From a candidate division TA06 bacterium SM23_40 (GTDB lineage Bacteria; LJUI01; SM1-40): a stretch of 6,398 nt of DNA. The translations under genes were made by a program, and so were the position numbers. Each line of letters opens with the position of its first letter. Positions within the stretch are counted from its first letter, which is position 1. Below the pieces are notes generated by a model. That model made no database searches. It saw only the letters and a program-made list of their open reading frames with translations, and was not told where the DNA came from. The stretch is taken from NCBI GenBank assembly GCA_001303705.1, contig LJUI01000141.1, forward strand, positions 1-6,398, given 5' to 3'. Positions 5,220-6,398 of the stretch are shown here, piece by piece.

Positions 5220-6398
5220 CTACCGCAACAACACCATTCGTCTCGTTTCGCTGCGCTCGCCCGCCTCCAGCCGGCAGAAGTAGATGCCGGAGCCAACCTC
5301 CCTCCCTCGCTCGTCGCGTCCATCCCACGCCACCTGATGTGAACCAGCGGGTGCGGTCCCGGAGACCAGTCCCCGCACACGAGCACCGCGGATATCGTAC
5401 ACGGCCAACCTAACCTGTGCCGCGGCTGCGAGCGAATAGGATATCGTTGTGCTCGACCCGAACGGATTGGGATGGTTCTGGGAAAGGTACAGATATCGAG
5501 GCCGAGGGATCTCATCAAGATCCCCGCTCACCTGCACATATCCGTTTGCATCGGTCTTGATCAGATAGACATCGGCGTTCCCCGCGCCGAATGAGTCGGT
5601 GGATCCGGCGATGATGTACCCACGATCCTCGGTTGCCTCTATCCAGTGGCCGTAATCATGTTGCAAGCCCCCGAAGGTCCGCGTCCACACCGTGTCCCCC
5701 GCTTCGTCCGTCCTGATCAAATACACATCCCACCCGCCGACAGCGAACGTTTCAGTGTATCCAGCGATGATGTAACCCCCATCGTCCGTCTGCGCGACCG
5801 AATACCCATACTCGTAATCTGAGCCGCCGTAGGTCCGCGTCCACAACGTGTCCCCCGCTCCATTCGTCTTGACAAGATACACGTTGTACCCTGGTGCGCC
5901 GAAGGAACCGGTCTGTCCAGCGATGATATATCCCCCGTCGTCCGTCTGCGCAACCGAGCGGCCGTGATCATAACCTGTGCCACCGTAGGTCCGCGTCCAC
6001 AACGTGTCGCCCACAGCATCCGTCTTGATGAGATACACGTCGGGATTACCCGCACCGAATGACTCCGTGGACCCGGCGATCACGTAGCCACCATCGTCCG
6101 TCCTCTCGACTGATTCGGCCCAGTCGATCTCTGGGCCGCCATAGGCCCGTGTCCACACCGTGTCGCCCGAAGAATCCGTCTTGACCAGATATACATCGCC
6201 ATTACCTGCGCCGAAGGACTCCGTGTGCCCGGCCACGACGTAGCCACCATCGCCCGTCGTATCGAGCGCCTTCGCATACTCATATTCGTTGCCGCCGTAG
6301 GTGCGCGTCCACAACGTGTCGCCCGCCCCGTCGGTCTTGATCAGATAGACATCGGCGACCCCCGCGCCGAACGAAAAGGTGTATCCAGCGACGACATA
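5220..6398 (-). CDS. Secreted tandem-repeat (beta-propeller-like) protein with FlgD-like C-terminal sorting domain, C-terminal part
   Basis: The frame is open from the right window edge to a TAG at 5222-5220, giving 392 visible residues; the N-terminus lies outside the window. A TTG at 6314 could be taken for a start, but it lies inside a repeat and coding continues upstream of it. Residues 1-285 are one partial and five complete 52-residue repeats with the core GDT.WTRTYGG...DGGYIIAG.T.SFGAG..DVYLIKTD. Such repeats with 'DGGY.IAG' and 'D.YLIKTD' cores resemble bacterial beta-propeller blades (SBBP-like); the fold is inferred. After a short linker (286-301), residues 302-392 form a FlgD-Ig-like/type IX-like C-terminal domain: YLSQNHPNPF, VRLAVYDIRGARVRGLV, VAWDGRDERG, GSGIYFCRLEAG and the basic end RRMVLLR. 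A surface-anchored or secreted protein is likely; its ligand or activity cannot be read from the sequence. Confidence 0.9.
   Translation of the reverse strand, partial: YVVAGYTFSFGAGVADVYLIKTDGAGDTLWTRTYGGNEYEYAKALDTTGDGGYVVAGHTESFGAGNGDVYLVKTDSSGDTVWTRAYGGPEIDWAESVERTDDGGYVIAGSTESFGAGNPDVYLIKTDAVGDTLWTRTYGGTGYDHGRSVAQTDDGGYIIAGQTGSFGAPGYNVYLVKTNGAGDTLWTRTYGGSDYEYGYSVAQTDDGGYIIAGYTETFAVGGWDVYLIRTDEAGDTVWTRTFGGLQHDYGHWIEATEDRGYIIAGSTDSFGAGNADVYLIKTDANGYVQVSGDLDEIPRPRYLYLSQNHPNPFGSSTTISYSLAAAAQVRLAVYDIRGARVRGLVSGTAPAGSHQVAWDGRDERGREVGSGIYFCRLEAGERSETRRMVLLR
5544..6398 (-). repeat. In-frame 156-bp tandem repeats (52 residues each), five complete plus one partial
   Basis: The boundaries are 6323-6168, 6167-6012, 6011-5856, 5855-5700 and 5699-5544, with a partial copy from 6398 to 6324. 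The GCGTCCAC word (plus strand; GTGTCCAC in the 6149 copy) marking WTR recurs at 5681, 5837, 5993, 6149 and 6305, exactly 156 bases apart, so no copy has gained or lost a codon. The third and fourth complete copies are the most alike in DNA (for example the shared ACCGTAGGTCCGCG-type stretches). The last copy is the most diverged (DRGY instead of DGGY, FGG instead of YGG). This fits an array built by duplication of whole blades and capped by a diverged terminal unit. Confidence 0.95.

Overview
The window is a high-GC (roughly 60% by eye) stretch of bacterial chromosome in which every convincing gene lies on the minus strand, so it reads from the right edge to the left. The order of transcription is: (1) the 3' part of a gene for a secreted protein made of exact 52-residue tandem repeats followed by a FlgD-like/type IX-like C-terminal domain (6398 to 5220, cut by the window edge); (2) a complete 1041-residue secreted multidomain protein with a signal peptide, a fibronectin type III-like domain and another C-terminal sorting-type domain (5005 to 1880); (3) a PorV/PorQ-family outer-membrane beta-barrel protein (1584 to 448); and (4) the first 139 codons of an epoxyqueuosine-reductase-like (COG1600) protein that runs off the left edge (417 to 1).

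No marker gene is present, so the organism is inferred from protein style. The sequences QNHPNPF...YDIRG...WDGRD..G...GSGIYF and VVPNPYV...GLYVYVIE...VGKFAIIR, together with a PorV-like protein and high GC, are typical of FCB-superphylum lineages (for example Eisenbacteria, Krumholzibacteria, Latescibacteria and relatives). They are less typical of the lower-GC Bacteroidetes. This placement is an inference.

The first three genes form a coherent set. Two surface or secreted proteins carry C-terminal modules of the kind recognised by type IX-like export, and next to them is a protein of the family whose best-known member, PorV, shuttles such cargo at the outer membrane. The COG1600-type gene begins only 30 nt after the PorV-like stop codon behind a strong GGAGGAG ribosome site, so it is probably co-transcribed with it, although a cytoplasmic redox enzyme has no obvious link to secretion. 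It is easy to miss because it has no stop codon inside the window.

The two larger gaps (5006-5219 and 1606-1879) hold no convincing gene. They contain a small hairpin, a cluster of five GGATCC-centred short repeats, and an 11-base word shared upstream of genes 2 and 3. I saw no RNA gene, CRISPR array, insertion sequence or attachment site. I do not claim a wholly new system. The points most worth a second look are the divergent QueG-like protein in this context, the unclassified N-terminal region of the 1041-residue protein, and the possible local PorV-cargo module.
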